64,000 bases of DNA from Congeria kusceri (taxonomy: Eukaryota; Mollusca; Bivalvia; Myida; Dreissenidae), in NCBI GenBank assembly GCA_027627225.1, contig CM051034.1, positions 21,002,480-21,066,479 on the forward strand, read 5' to 3'. The position numbers and the translations under genes were made by a program. Shown here piece after piece: positions 38,775-50,517 of this stretch; the first letter of the stretch is position 1; each line of letters opens with the position of its first letter. The notes under the pieces were generated by a model. The model searched no databases. It was not told where the DNA came from and saw only the letters and a program-made list of their open reading frames with translations.

Positions 38775-39006
38775 TGGGCTCGTATTCAGCAACTCATTCT
38801 TGAAACTTTTCTGTTCTCAGAACGCTTTTAATTGAGTCTAACTTGGTTTTCACAAATTAATTACAGCATTACTGTTTAAGACTGGTTCGTTAATACCATA
38901 AGCCCTGTGCGCAAACAGCATATCTGCAAACGAACAAGGTTTTCTCGTGAGTCTAAGTTTGTTCTTTATTCTTAAGTCTAAGAATGGGTTTTTGAATACG
39001 TGCCCA
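38775..39006. mobile_element. MITE with ~36-bp terminal inverted repeats
   Basis: Left end TGGGCTCGTATTCAGCAACTC and right end GGGTTTTTGAATACGTGCCCA are inverted relatives (GGGC-CGTATTCA-NAAC-CATTCTT-GA). 232 bp, no reading frame. Target duplication not clear. Confidence 0.65.
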
Positions 39007-39296
39007 GCTAATTAATTAATTCACACAGTTTGTATCAGTGTGGTGTTGGACACTCGTTTCTTTTTGTTTACTTGTGTATAAAAAACGATAAAACTTGAAT
39101 GTTTTTGTCCTATGAATTTACTTTCTATTCTGTGAAAACAACAACACTCAATGTGGAAGACAATAGTTTATTAAAGACTGGTACGTAGTACATATTCTGG
39201 ACATACACTATAATAATTGCATCATAAAGAAAACAATGTTTGTCAATATGTACATTGTTATTAAACAATGCAGATATTGTAAAAACAAGATTCTGT

Positions 39297-39493
39297 GTTT
39301 GATAAACAGACATGCCCCCGGTTGGTGCTTGGTAGCCCATTTCTTAGTCCAAATTAGGTAAAGGTCAAGCGTTGTAGTAAGCAATGTTGGTGCTAGACGA
39401 AACGGTAAAATCTACTTAACCTTGTCACGGACGGACGGACGGACGGACAGGACAATCACTATATGCCTCCCGCATCAAGATGCCGGAGGCATA
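39297..39493 (-). repeat. Short inverted copy of the 9410-type repeat, with (GGAC)n
   Basis: Read on the minus strand it has the head hairpin (TATGCCTCCGGCATCTTGATGC), a run of GTCC units (39427-39447 as GGAC), one body unit and the GTGTTTATCAAACACAGAATC end. It appears to be a minimal element that retains both termini. Confidence 0.6.
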
Positions 39494-39516
39494 AAAATAA
39501 GCAGACAAACATATTA

Positions 39517-39706
39517 CAGGGACCTATTCACAGATTGGGAAAATATTAACTTCCGAACCGTTTGTCAAATATTCCAAAAGAAAAAATATATTGTATATAA
39601 AAACGAAATAACACTTATTACTCATAAATGTATTGGAAATAATGTACCGTTTATGAAAACATACCAATTGTAACGGGTAAAATTATACAGCCTTTGAAAC
39701 GGTTTG
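39517..39706 (+). repeat. Dispersed ~190-bp repeat, copy A
   Basis: AGGGACCTATTCACAGATTGG start, with CCAAAAG-AAAATA-A-TATATAAA and TTGGAAATAA inside. It matches 60976-61166 along its length at reduced identity. Non-coding, possibly a SINE body. Confidence 0.5.
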
Positions 39707-39879
39707 CGTCTATATGCGTCTATATGTACACGCGTATAACTTGCAGAGTGTTAAAATATCAGTTTGTTTTCGAAACCTTTTCACTGTTGTATGCTTTTCT
39801 TTGCATAATATTTGGCATGGTTAGGGCTGATGCTTCAATTTTTAACAGATAATATATTGTGACACTTATATACACAAGA

Positions 39880-40905
39880 CGGCCAACTGGCACTGGGTCG
39901 ATCACCTGATTTTAATGACCATTAATGGGTTGTAAAAGTTAATAGCATATTCAGAGATGTTTGAAGTAAAACATTTGGTAGATAGTAGGAACATTTCTGT
40001 GAAATGATTTCGAAATCCAGCAAGCAGTTTTAGACAAGAAGATGTTCCAATTTTTGTTTCAATATAGCCATATAAGGAAAACTGTCCCACCCCCTGGTGT
40101 CTATGTTTTTAAAGGAATCAAAATGAATTTGGCAGAAGTCAACCAAGAAACTTTTCTTTAAAATTATTTAAAACTCAAGCACGTTGTTTCTGACAAACAC
40201 ATATTTAAAGTTTTCTATATAGCCATATAAGAAAAACTGCCCCGCCCCCTGGCGGCCATGTATTTTAACGAATCAAAATGATTTCAAGGAACTTGGTAGA
40301 GGGTCAACCAAGGAACAGTTTTTTGCAAACATATTTTGATATTCTGGTCAGTGGTTTCAAGCAGTGACCAGAAGATTTTCACAGTTGTCTATATATCCAT
40401 ATAAGGAAAACCCTCCCCCGGAGGCCACGTTTTTTTTAACGAAACAAATGATTTGAAGGAATTGGTAGAGGGTCGTCCAAGGAACGTTTATGTAAAAAAA
40501 ATTAATCCAGTGAGTGGTTGACGACAATAAGATTTTCGAAGTTTTCTTTATGGCTACATAAGAAAAAAGGCCCCGCCCCCTGGCAGCCATGGTTTTCGAC
40601 GAATCAAAATAATTTTAAGGAATTTGGTAAAGTGTCACCCAAGGAAAAATTCTGTGAAATAAACTAAAATGGTTTCTGATAAGATTTTCAATGTTTTTTT
40701 TTAGCTTTTGGTTGCCATGTCAACCAGAGTTTTCAACATATTCTAATGAGTTGAAGGAATTCAGTATAGGACCACCCCAGGTACATTCCTTCCAAGATTG
40801 GGTAAAATCCACTGAGCGGTTTCAGAAAAGAAATGTTTGAAGTAAATTTTGGACGACGAACGACGGACGCCGTACAGTGACTTTGTGCCCAGGTGAGCTA
40901 ATAAG
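39880..40905 (-). repeat. Inverted dispersed repeat with ~170-bp units
   Basis: Four to five units with CATATAAGGAAAAC, CCCGCCCCCTGGCGGCCATG and AATCAAAATGATTT, ending on the plus strand at GTGCCCAGGTGAGCTAATA. That end is the inverted head (TTAGCTCACCTGGGCAC) of the 8630-type family. The units match plus-strand units at 54950-55300. Confidence 0.55.
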
Positions 40906-43900
40906 AAAGTCTGTGAATAAGTCCCTAAGGTGCACATACTAATTAATATACACACATTGGAAAGTGATGTATATAACACACATATATATGGTAAAAAGTC
41001 TCAAGCATATCAAGTACATGTTCAACACTTTACAACATTAAAGCCAACAAATCCCATTTATGAGTTTTACTGAAAAATATATTGCCTATATATTTTCACG
41101 GCTGCAACAATACAAATTGTACCTTTTATTACTTGCTTGATTACACAAGTAATAAAGCGGTGATACTTTTCAAATAAACATTTTAAGATCAGCAGGCGAA
41201 ATATCGCGATAATATTTGTAAGCAAAAATATTGTATACTGAGCATAACCGACAAAATCGATGTATAATGAACCATGTCATTCTCGGATAAAGTAGGTACA
41301 TTCTTTGGGAATGTTATTTTCAATAAACTAAAAGGCTACTGAAAAAAAACATAGTAATTAAAAGTTTTATCCCAGAAGAATCTGAATTTGAGTGTCTTAA
41401 TTTACAATCCTCAGGCGATTTACTCTGCAGGGATAAAATACTAACAAAATCACTCTGCAATACCTTATAATTATCGAGCAAGGATCCTACAAAAACATCA
41501 AATAATTCACAGTTAAAAAATTTGATTTTAAAATTTTATAGTATAATTATTAATTTCGTCTTTCAAAGATTTACCAAGACTTAATTCGTAGCTTGCAGAG
41601 AAGATATATTAAAAGTATGCTATATTTAAATCATAAAACTACTCGCACATTGTGCATTGTTTTCCAAGATGTTTTTTTGAGTATACATAAGTATCATGCG
41701 CTGCATTATGTACACTCTAACACTAGAAAAACAGTAATTGTTTGCTTCGTCGAATCAATTTGTCCACAATATATAACAACTGTTAACAAAGTAAGACATT
41801 TGAAAAGAAGCATACTGTTTGCGTTGGTACCTTTTCTACATTTTGCTAGCCATATTGCAAATAACTAATACACGTAAAACATTGTACACACCAGCGTGTT
41901 AAAGATCTTTATGCAGAAACTATATTAATATCCACAAAAATACATGTACATGTTATGCATTTCTATATTTAAACCTTAGCCCAAACAAAACAGTTTCGAA
42001 ACTAGCTGAAAATTTCCAGTGATTTGTTATAAAGCGTGAATAACAAAACGCATCAAATAATCCACAGTAACATTCTAAACTAAGTGGGAGATTTGAAAAT
42101 AAATTATCAATAATTTAACGTTTTCAAATATTTATAATTGATAACCAATGTTTTTTTCCGAGCAATTAGATTCACCATTATATTTAAAAATAAATTACCA
42201 AACAAATATAATGAGATTGATTACATACTCTCAACAAACGTTATAACGCACCAAATTGAAATAAATGGAAATTGTTGTATTTTATATAAAATATACATGT
42301 TTGTGTCCATGCCAAAATATTGGGAAAAAATACGAAAGAATTTCGTGTTTACCCTGGCGCAGCTGTAATTCTTACATATAAAGAAAGTACAACAATTTTC
42401 ATTGGTTCGTTAAAATGTTTGTTGAGTGTACTTATCATATACTACATTTAACATGTGCAATGTAACAATATATGAAAAAAGCAAACGAATTATCAAAAAC
42501 AATTATCATTTGTATCCGCAAATAAAATAAAGCGCAATTTATTATAGCTCTTTGCAAAGGTAGACACTCGCAAATACACATGTAACAGTGTACATACACA
42601 CGTGTAGTGTACTAGTTAACACTATTAAACAGTCCACATCAATGAAGACATTTTCTTCAAATCAATTAAAATTGTGTGAACTCGCAATCTATTACAATAA
42701 GTACATTTGACTAAGATAGAAAGTTGCAATGAAATACATTTGTTTGCACTGTTTATTGTTGTACAGTTTGAATATAAAGCTTGAAATGTACCAATAAATA
42801 ATCGACAAAACAAAATTAACAAAAACGTATTTTCTTGAAATCAATTTTTTTTAAATATGTAAACGCTTTGCAAGGATGGCAATTTGAAATGAAAACAAAA
42901 ACAGATGCTGTGTTTTCCCTTTCGATATTATGATAACGTTCAATAATGATTTCACTCGATACATGGTAAAATACGACTGTATGATAAGCACAGAGGATAT
43001 GCTAAGAACAACACAACGAAACCTTTGATCAATTCCTCTTTTACATTAATTAAGTGTTAAAATGTAAAAAAAAATACGACAGTTTTGCTAAATTTATAAA
43101 TGTAGGTGTTCACACGTCAGTGTCAATCGAGCGATTGAATAGTGATCATATACATATTTGTATACACAAGAATGTAAACGATTAAACACAAAATAAAATA
43201 ACGGCAGCAGTAATTAGTTTGTTCAAAATTCATTACATAACAGCAGTTTGCAACGAATAACACTATAGAGAGAAGCATGCAATGCGAGAATGGATAACAT
43301 GAAGCAACACAAGAGGATTTTCTGCACATGTACACACATAATTAAGACTTAAGTTATAGTATACTACAGTCGAAAATAAGAAGCGAAACGATAACCGTAT
43401 TTGTAATACTTATTACTTTTGTATTTTGTGATAACCATCTTGCAATTACTATATAATTATTATATAGATATATTGGAATATCGGCATATTTGCTTTGTTC
43501 CATTTACAAATAGCATCCACATAGTATAGCCAAAATGTACAGGTTAATACCAAATACACAAATGGATACAGTCTAACATATGAAATTCAGATAAAGGTTA
43601 CACAACAATGTGTCCGACAATGAAACAAATTTAACTATTAAAAAGCATGTAATTTGTATTTTTCATTTCTCATTTTCATAGCAAATAGACATATTTTGCA
43701 CGATTATAAACATGCTTTTTAATGTCAAATTTATTACACAACACCACCAACAACAACAATCAATCAATCAAACGAAAAAAAATCACATTTTATTTTCAGC
43801 AACATGTTGGTAGTGCTATAAATATAATGATTCAATTTATTATAACAGCAAATGGAAATGTCATACTTTCACTCCCTTACTGCATGAAAAAATGATAAAA

Positions 43901-46061
43901 AGAACTATAAATGGTTACAATTGCAGCAATACGATTATCATAATTTAAAAGGGTGATCGTATTCTTAAAAAGACCCCGGGTAGTTTTTGTGAATATAAAA
44001 TGTGCAGAACGCTTGGTCAATCAATTATTGCTTATTAAATTATCCGATTAATGGGAACAATTTGGTTACTTACCATTAATATTGTTTATTTAACATTAAA
44101 GCTGATTAATTCGTGACCGCTGTTTTATAAAATGAAAATCTACAGAAAAACAACCAATACTATCAGTGATATAGGATTATATAATTACTAAAACAATGAT
44201 TGTATATACAAGCGTGCAATATAACAATACATTATATGCACCACGGCAACAGCTATAACCTTTTAACATCGGGTATTGCTATATTTCTTATAAATTAAAA
44301 ACAGCACATTCATGCCCTGACACATTAAAAAATATGTGTAAAGCTATTAACTAGCAACAACACGTACAGTACTCAAACACTACTATAAACATAAGTACAA
44401 ATGAAACGAAGAGTTTTGAATTCTATGTCAAAAAACTTACAGCAACACATAGTTAAGTAAAAAAAACAACAACAAGGCTTGTTTATCATTGCTATTAAAC
44501 AACAAGGCTTGTTTATCATTCCTATTATTTACATATTAAATTATTGAAACATCAATTCGGATGCCTTTTTGGAAACAACGACACATTTCACCTGTATTTA
44601 AAAGTACTATTGCATTCATTCTAATATTTTAGATTATCCTAACACCTATTTATGTCCATTGTAAGTTTGTTGTAATGTAAAGGTAAGTAACACTCTAAGA
44701 ATCACATCTTTGCTGTCAAATAGGAACAAGAATTACATCCATAAATTCCCTATACATTTACGGCAAGTCATACGTGTTAGAAATTCATTAATTTAATGTG
44801 TTAAACATGTATTTACAAAATCAAGCCTCTACACATGATAAACGTTACGATATGATATAATACGATACGAATGATATAACCAACAACTACGTCTGACTCA
44901 TTATATATTATACATACCATAGTCATGTATATGAAAAGAAGGTCTCCTACATATACACACATGATACATGATACCTTATTACATATCTATGGCACACATG
45001 AAAATGTATTTTCCAAGACCAGTTTACGAAATAAACATGCAGAAAATAACACAAAAACTGTTACGTGTACAAAACACATCAGCAATACAAGTTCAATAAT
45101 AGAATAAATATATATCAAAATATGTACATTTTTACAGACTAAATAAAGAACGATTATTTATTGGAATTGTACTTCAAATTGTTCATATTGTATCTACGTA
45201 TCTACGTTTTAACATTGCACATTTTTTTACTTTGTTTATTTAACCGTTATGGTTGAACATATATTTGATTAATATTATTTTACATTTATTTCGTAACTGT
45301 ATGATACTTTTGAAGTGTAATTTATCTCAGAATCATTATTTTATTCAACATGAACTTAATTTAACCAATTTGAAATACGTTTACATCCCAGAAAGTACAC
45401 AGCTCAATCTCATCACCACGTGAAGGTTTGATATATGATATGAATAACTTGTAACATTATTACAATACTATAAGATACACATGTAGTTACGTCAACACTC
45501 TATATAAAAAACAACAACATGTAATCGTACTTTTGCCTACCTATGAAATGCATGAAAAAATGTTTAACATTATGTTATAATTGACACACGTTTTGTCATT
45601 TACATTATGTTATTTACATTGCATTTATTTACATACTAATTTGGTGTGGTAAGTAAAACAAAGCATAAATGTAATAAAACTAAGCAACAGTGGTTCTATA
45701 TGCAACAAAACAACTTTACAACTGTACAAATATATTGCAGTTTACATAAATCAGACTGAAATGAGAAAAATGATTAATATTATGTAGGCAACATACATAT
45801 GCGATCGGGTTTTGGTGAACAACTCATAACATTTCATGACTGCTGATTGCAAACTTGATATTGTATGGCAACACTAAGAAGATTCTGCACAATTAAGTAA
45901 TGTATTAATTGTCATAATTACACACATGACGTCATTATCATCCGATTTGACATACAGAGCCACGCGATCGAGCGCACTTATCATAACTATCATTACTACC
46001 ACTTAAATGTGTCACAATCATTTACATTTACATCACAGCAAGACTGTAACTGTAATCATTA
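40906..46061. other. Intergenic AT-rich stretch, nothing recognised
   Basis: About 5 kb of very AT-rich sequence with many ACAACAA and TACATGTA strings. The longest reading frames are under 100 codons and look like chance. No RNA gene or TIR element seen. Confidence 0.45.
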
Positions 46062-47055
46062 CTGGCGCAGTGCCTAAATCCGCCACATTTGGGGGGTTTT
46101 TGTATGATATTTTCAAAAGTTGTTTACCGATTGACATAAAAATTCAAATAAATCAAGTTAGGTTTAATGTGCATTTGCTGGTGTGTTTTGGTTACATTTC
46201 AAATACTTGGCATATGAAAAATTATTATTGAGATTGAAGGCCTAAACAGTGAATAAAATGAGCGTCAGAGTGCCTAAATCCGCCACCCCTCTTTAAAATG
46301 TTAAACTTGCTCGAAAATAAAAAAAAATATTCTTTGATGAATTCTGTTTTCAAAGCAACTTCTATTGACTTCTATTGACAAAACTCCCGTTTTCGTTTTT
46401 TTTAAGCTTCATTTTATAGTGTTTAATATAAAACACGGTGATCCGAAGTTGCTTGGTGAAAATCGTAGATCAGGAACCGTGGCATGCTTATTCCACATTT
46501 GATTATTGTTCTTATTTAATTTTCTTTATTAAGCAGCTCGATGTCTGTTGTTAATACAATGTTTCAATTTCTTCAAATACTCGTTTGTATTTCTAAAAAT
46601 AGCTCTGAAACTGGGCCCTGCGTGCACATGGGACAAATAATGGGGGTATTGAATAGCGAGACATTTGCGCTCTTTATAAGCTGTTTTTTCCCCACATTTT
46701 AGTGTATTAATGCCAATGAATAATGGTTAATTTTATGCTGCAAATGCTCACATGGACATAATATTAAAACACGATAATTTAATTTTATCATGGACACCAT
46801 GCGGGGCCTCAAAATTGCGCATGCGCAGTATGAAATAGATTCCCCGCATGCAGTTTGTTTGCATTTAGGGGTTATGCACAAAATAATTGGATTAAATATT
46901 CAAAATTGCACAAATCTAGATGAAAACTCGTCGGCGTTGTTAAGTGAAAGTATCTGATTGATCGAGATCAACAAAATAGAAATGGCCCGTCGATAAACGC
47001 TTATTCGGATGGGGTGGCGGATTTAGGCAAGTGGCGGATTTATGCACTGCGCCAG
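46062..47055. mobile_element. 994-bp non-autonomous TIR element with TA target duplication
   Basis: Terminal inverted repeats of 25 bp match at 24 positions: left CTGGCGCAGTGCCTAAATCC then GCCAC (46062-46086), right its inverse with one change (47031-47055). TA flanks both sides (46060-46061 and 47056-47057). An extra internal copy of the TGCCTAAATCCGCCAC motif lies exactly 200 bp in from the left one (46071 and 46271), and another lies 17 bp in at the right (47014 and 47031). No transposase remnant recognised. TA duplication and this layout point to the Tc1/mariner/pogo superfamily; the layout matches the pogo-like element at 50518-53058. Confidence 0.85.
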
Positions 47056-47633
47056 TATGGAACTTACCCTGACCTAGTCATTTATCAAAGCGTACTTTTT
47101 ATTACAATATACACATATGGCAAACTATGAATGTACCTGTAAACACTTAGGAAGATAAAAATCCTTACAAGTGAATCGTGTTTAACTTGACAACGACAAT
47201 CCCAATGTTGCAAATAATGCATGTTATATTTTTAATCACCAAAATAGTTTTCGTTTGTACACGCGGAAACTCAAATACATGTATATACGTTGAATTGACA
47301 GCTGGCTTAGGTTACACAACACCAATAAACGATACAAAAGTCGACAGTAGAATCAATTGAATTCTTTCATACTGTGTTTCCTTCATCATTTTTATGTTGT
47401 TCTATTTAATTTCAACTTTTATTGTCGCTTTCATTTGCTTTTTTTGAAATTAATTAATATGAAAGATCGAACATTCACACTTTAATACGCATTTTTAAAC
47501 ATATGTTATTCTTAACATTTTTTCTACTGTGTTATTAAAAATATATATTGACTTCCTTAGAATAAATAGATGATTTTACATTATGATTTTCTTACTCGTA
47601 AACTTGTGCAGACCCTCTTTACTAACAGGTTTT

Positions 47634-48616
47634 ATGAATTACATGAGAAATCTCAGAACCCGAAAAAGAATTATCAGAGCGCCAAATGCGAAGTCGAATT
47701 TTATAATAGTGCACCCATGGACTCGAATCCACGTACTCTCCCTCTCTTCGTAATACATTTTTATCGTCATCGTCTTCAGCATCATCAGCCGTAGCAGAAA
47801 GAGAAACGACAGCTGCGTTATCTGCAACAGCTCGTTTGTCCATAGCATCAAACTGTGAGAGTTGACGCTGCTACTTGTCAATGGAACTCTTTGAGTGGTG
47901 AAGCTGCTACTCAGCGAAGGAACACTGTGAGAGTTGACGCTGCTACTTGCCAAGGGAACTCTCTGAGTGCTGAAGCTGTTGACGCTGCTACTTGCCAAGG
48001 GAACTCTTTGAGTGATGAAGCTGCTACTTAGCGAAGGAACACTGTGAGAGTTGACTCGGCTACTTGTCAAGGGAAATCTTTGTGTGTTGAAACTGCTACT
48101 CAGCGCAGGAACACTGTTAGAGTTGACGCTGCTACTTGTCAAGGGAACTCTTTGAGTGATGAAGCTGCTACTCAGGGAAGGAACTCTTTGAGTGTTGAAG
48201 CTGTTGACGCTGCTACTTGTCAAGGGAACTCTTTGAGTGATGAAGCTGCTACTCAGTGAAGGAACACTGTGAGAGTTGATGCTGCTACTTATCAAGGGAA
48301 CTCTTTGAGTGATGAAGCTGTTGACGCTGTTAATTGTCAAGGGAACTCTTTGAGTGATGAAGCTGCTACTCAGCGAAGAAACACTGTGAGAGTTGACGCT
48401 GCTACTTGCCAAGGGAACTCTTTGAGTGATGAAGCTGCTACTCAGCGAGGGAACACTGTGAGAGTTGACGCTGCTTCTCAGCAAGTAGACTCTCTGGTAA
48501 CTACTAATGAAGCAAACAGTGTGTGTACAGATGCTGCTTTTGTATCAAGGAACTCTACCTCTGCTGCTACTAAACGTGGGTCAGCTTCATCGGGAAAAAA
48601 GACCGAAAATAAGCCT
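47634..48616 (+). pseudogene. Exon 1 of the recombinase-like pseudogene (repeat-rich)
   Basis: ATG at 47634, then a basic stretch (RTRKRIIRAPNAK), a Ser-rich stretch (TFLSSSSSASSAVAERET) and a repeated 24-residue motif (NTVRVDAATCQGNSLSDEAA). It ends GKKTENKP at the strong donor 48617 (GTAAGT). The frame is broken near 47705-47720 and by an apparent 2-base loss near 47852. It is stopped by TAG at 48029-48031 and TGA at 48257-48259; both look like C-to-T changes of CAG and CGA found in sister repeat units. Codon-phase fit to the exon at 56573 is the reason for joining them. Confidence 0.5.
47853..48482 (+). repeat. 72-bp coding-type minisatellite
   Basis: About nine full or partial units of 72 bp (24 codons): AACACTGTGAGAGTTGACGC, TGCTACTTGTCAAGGGAACT, CTTTGAGTGATGAAGCTGCT, ACTCAGCGAAGG. 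Some units are shortened to give GAAGCTGTTGACGCTGC. The length is a multiple of three, so the opposite strand also stays open (281 codons, 47639-48484, Ser/Val-rich). I take the plus strand as the original coding strand because it runs into a good donor. Confidence 0.8.
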
Positions 48617-48784
48617 GTAAGTCATATATTTGAACATTTTTTACTCATACATATATCACATGACATCCAGTCTGCTTCCGTGTAGCATAAGGTAAGAAGT
48701 ATGTATTAAGTGTGTGGCATAAAGTTGAAAACTATTTTTACAAACAATACATGGCATGAACCACCAGATACTAGTTCCTTTTTA

Positions 48785-49810
48785 GTCCACTTCCGGTGTC
48801 TCACTGGAGGGGACTATAGGTTTGCCCTTCTTCTGTCCGTTCGTCCGTTTGTCTGTCTGTCAAAACTCCTTCATCCTGCAATACCTAATAAAGTACAGAA
48901 GAAACTTGGCATGCATATAAATGGCAATGTGAGGTTTATGCACAACCTTTCATTTTTTTACCAGAGTCAAAGGTCACTCGGCTGTTACAAAAAATAAAAA
49001 TAAATGTAACACTCTGATAATTCGAAAAGCACATCATAAGATATGATCATGAAACTTCGTACACAGATTGGACTGTAGGTGTGCCCTTCATCTGTTAGTC
49101 TATCTGTTCGTCCATCTGTCCGTCCATCCACTAAACATTGTTGATGCCATAACTTAGAAAGTACTGAAGATACTTTCATGAAACTTGGTGTACATTTAAA
49201 CACTAAAGTGAGGCTTAGGCACGGCCTTTTAATTTTTAACTAGAGGTTAAAGGCCCTGAGGCTTTAGTTAAAGTAGAAATAAAACTTTTAACACTGTAAT
49301 AATTCGAAAAGCACATAAGATATTATCATGAAACTTTGTACACAGATTGAACTATAGGTTTGCCCTCTGTGTTTCTCTCTGTTTGTTAGTCATCCTTCCA
49401 TCTGTGTGCATAAACTGGATCTTGTCATAACTCAAAATGTACCGAAAATACTTTAATGAAACTTGGTATACATATGAAGTCAATGTAATTGGTCAGGTAC
49501 CTGTCAAAAAAATTGAATAGCACTTAATACTGCAAATACTTGAAAAGTACATAAGTACATAACATGTGATCAACAAAGTTGGTATACACATAAAGGGCAA
49601 GATGAGGTTTATGATCAAGATTTTTTTTCACCAGAGGTCAAATGTCTGGTCCATGTTACTCAAAATTGAAAAAAAATCTTAATACTGTAGGGAAAATTGG
49701 GATTTGATTATGAAACTTTATACTTCTACAGATTTTGTGCAGTATGAAGGTATTGCACAATGTTAAATTAGTAGGGGATGTTATAGGTCATTGTAACTCT
49801 ATGATGTTCT
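48785..49810 (+). repeat. Hairpin-headed repeat with tandem units
   Basis: Head CACTTCCGGTGTCTCACTGGAGGGGACTATAGG then CTGTCCGTTCGTCCGTTTGTCTGTCTGTC. Three to four units with CATGAAACTTGGTRTACATA and CATAAGATATKATCATGAAACTT. The right end is unclear. Confidence 0.5.
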
Positions 49811-49812
49811 TT

Positions 49813-50137
49813 AGCTCACCTGAGCACAGCATGCTTATGGTGAGCTTTTTTGTGATCGCCATTTGTTAAGAATTGAAACGCTGTTTCGGCGCTTCATCGA
49901 TGTATGAAGGTCAGTTTTTTGGTATCTAATTTGCATAAAGCCGAAGGCTTTATGTACAAATTAGATTTTTTAAAAACTGACCTTGAAACGCTCTTTTCGT
50001 CGCTTCATCGATGTATGAAGGTCAGTTTTTTGGTATCTAATTTGCATAAAGCCGAAGGCTTTATGTACAAATTAGATACAAAAAAAACTGACCTTCATAC
50101 ATTGATGAAGCGCCAAAAAGAGCGTTTCAATTCTTAT
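49813..50137. mobile_element. Foldback element inserted in an AGCTCACCTGAGC-type repeat
   Basis: A repeat starts TTAGCTCACCTGAGCACAGC at 49813 and is cut short at 49865. Then follows a palindromic element whose ends are AAGAATTGAAACGCT (49868) and AGCGTTTCAATTCTT (50121-50135). The arms (CGCTTCATCGATGTATGAAG, GGTCAGTTTTTT, TATCTAATTTG) meet around AAAGCCGAAGGCTTT. The arm and centre appear twice, so a partial tandem duplication happened inside the palindrome. Non-coding. Confidence 0.75.
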
Positions 50138-50517
50138 AATTACAATTGTGTGTATGCTTTAAATTTTTACCTTAAAAGAGTAAATTAATTTGAGATTATT
50201 TTTTTGCAATTCGCGCTTCAATACATTGAAGAATAATTCGTAGGCTCCGCCCCTTGCATTGCAGTAGCGTTGTGTACATGTCGCAATACAGCGGTATCTT
50301 AAATAATACAGTAGCTCTAGTGATAAAATTTACCTTTGATTTACTTTTGTTTTTGTTGATATTTTGTAAGAGCAATTTTGAACAAGGTGTTTTGTATCCA
50401 TAATATACATGTAGCAAGAGACGGAAATATTGAACGCGTTCCAGTTTAGAATTACGACTGAAGGCTAAACGAGTCAAAAGTTGTTTTCAGATAGTTGCAA
50501 TTTCGTAAACGCCCGTA

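Noticed and set aside
47639..48484. 281-codon minus-strand reading frame (Ser/Val-rich)
   Set aside because: Produced by the 72-bp repeat on the opposite strand; no splice or family support.
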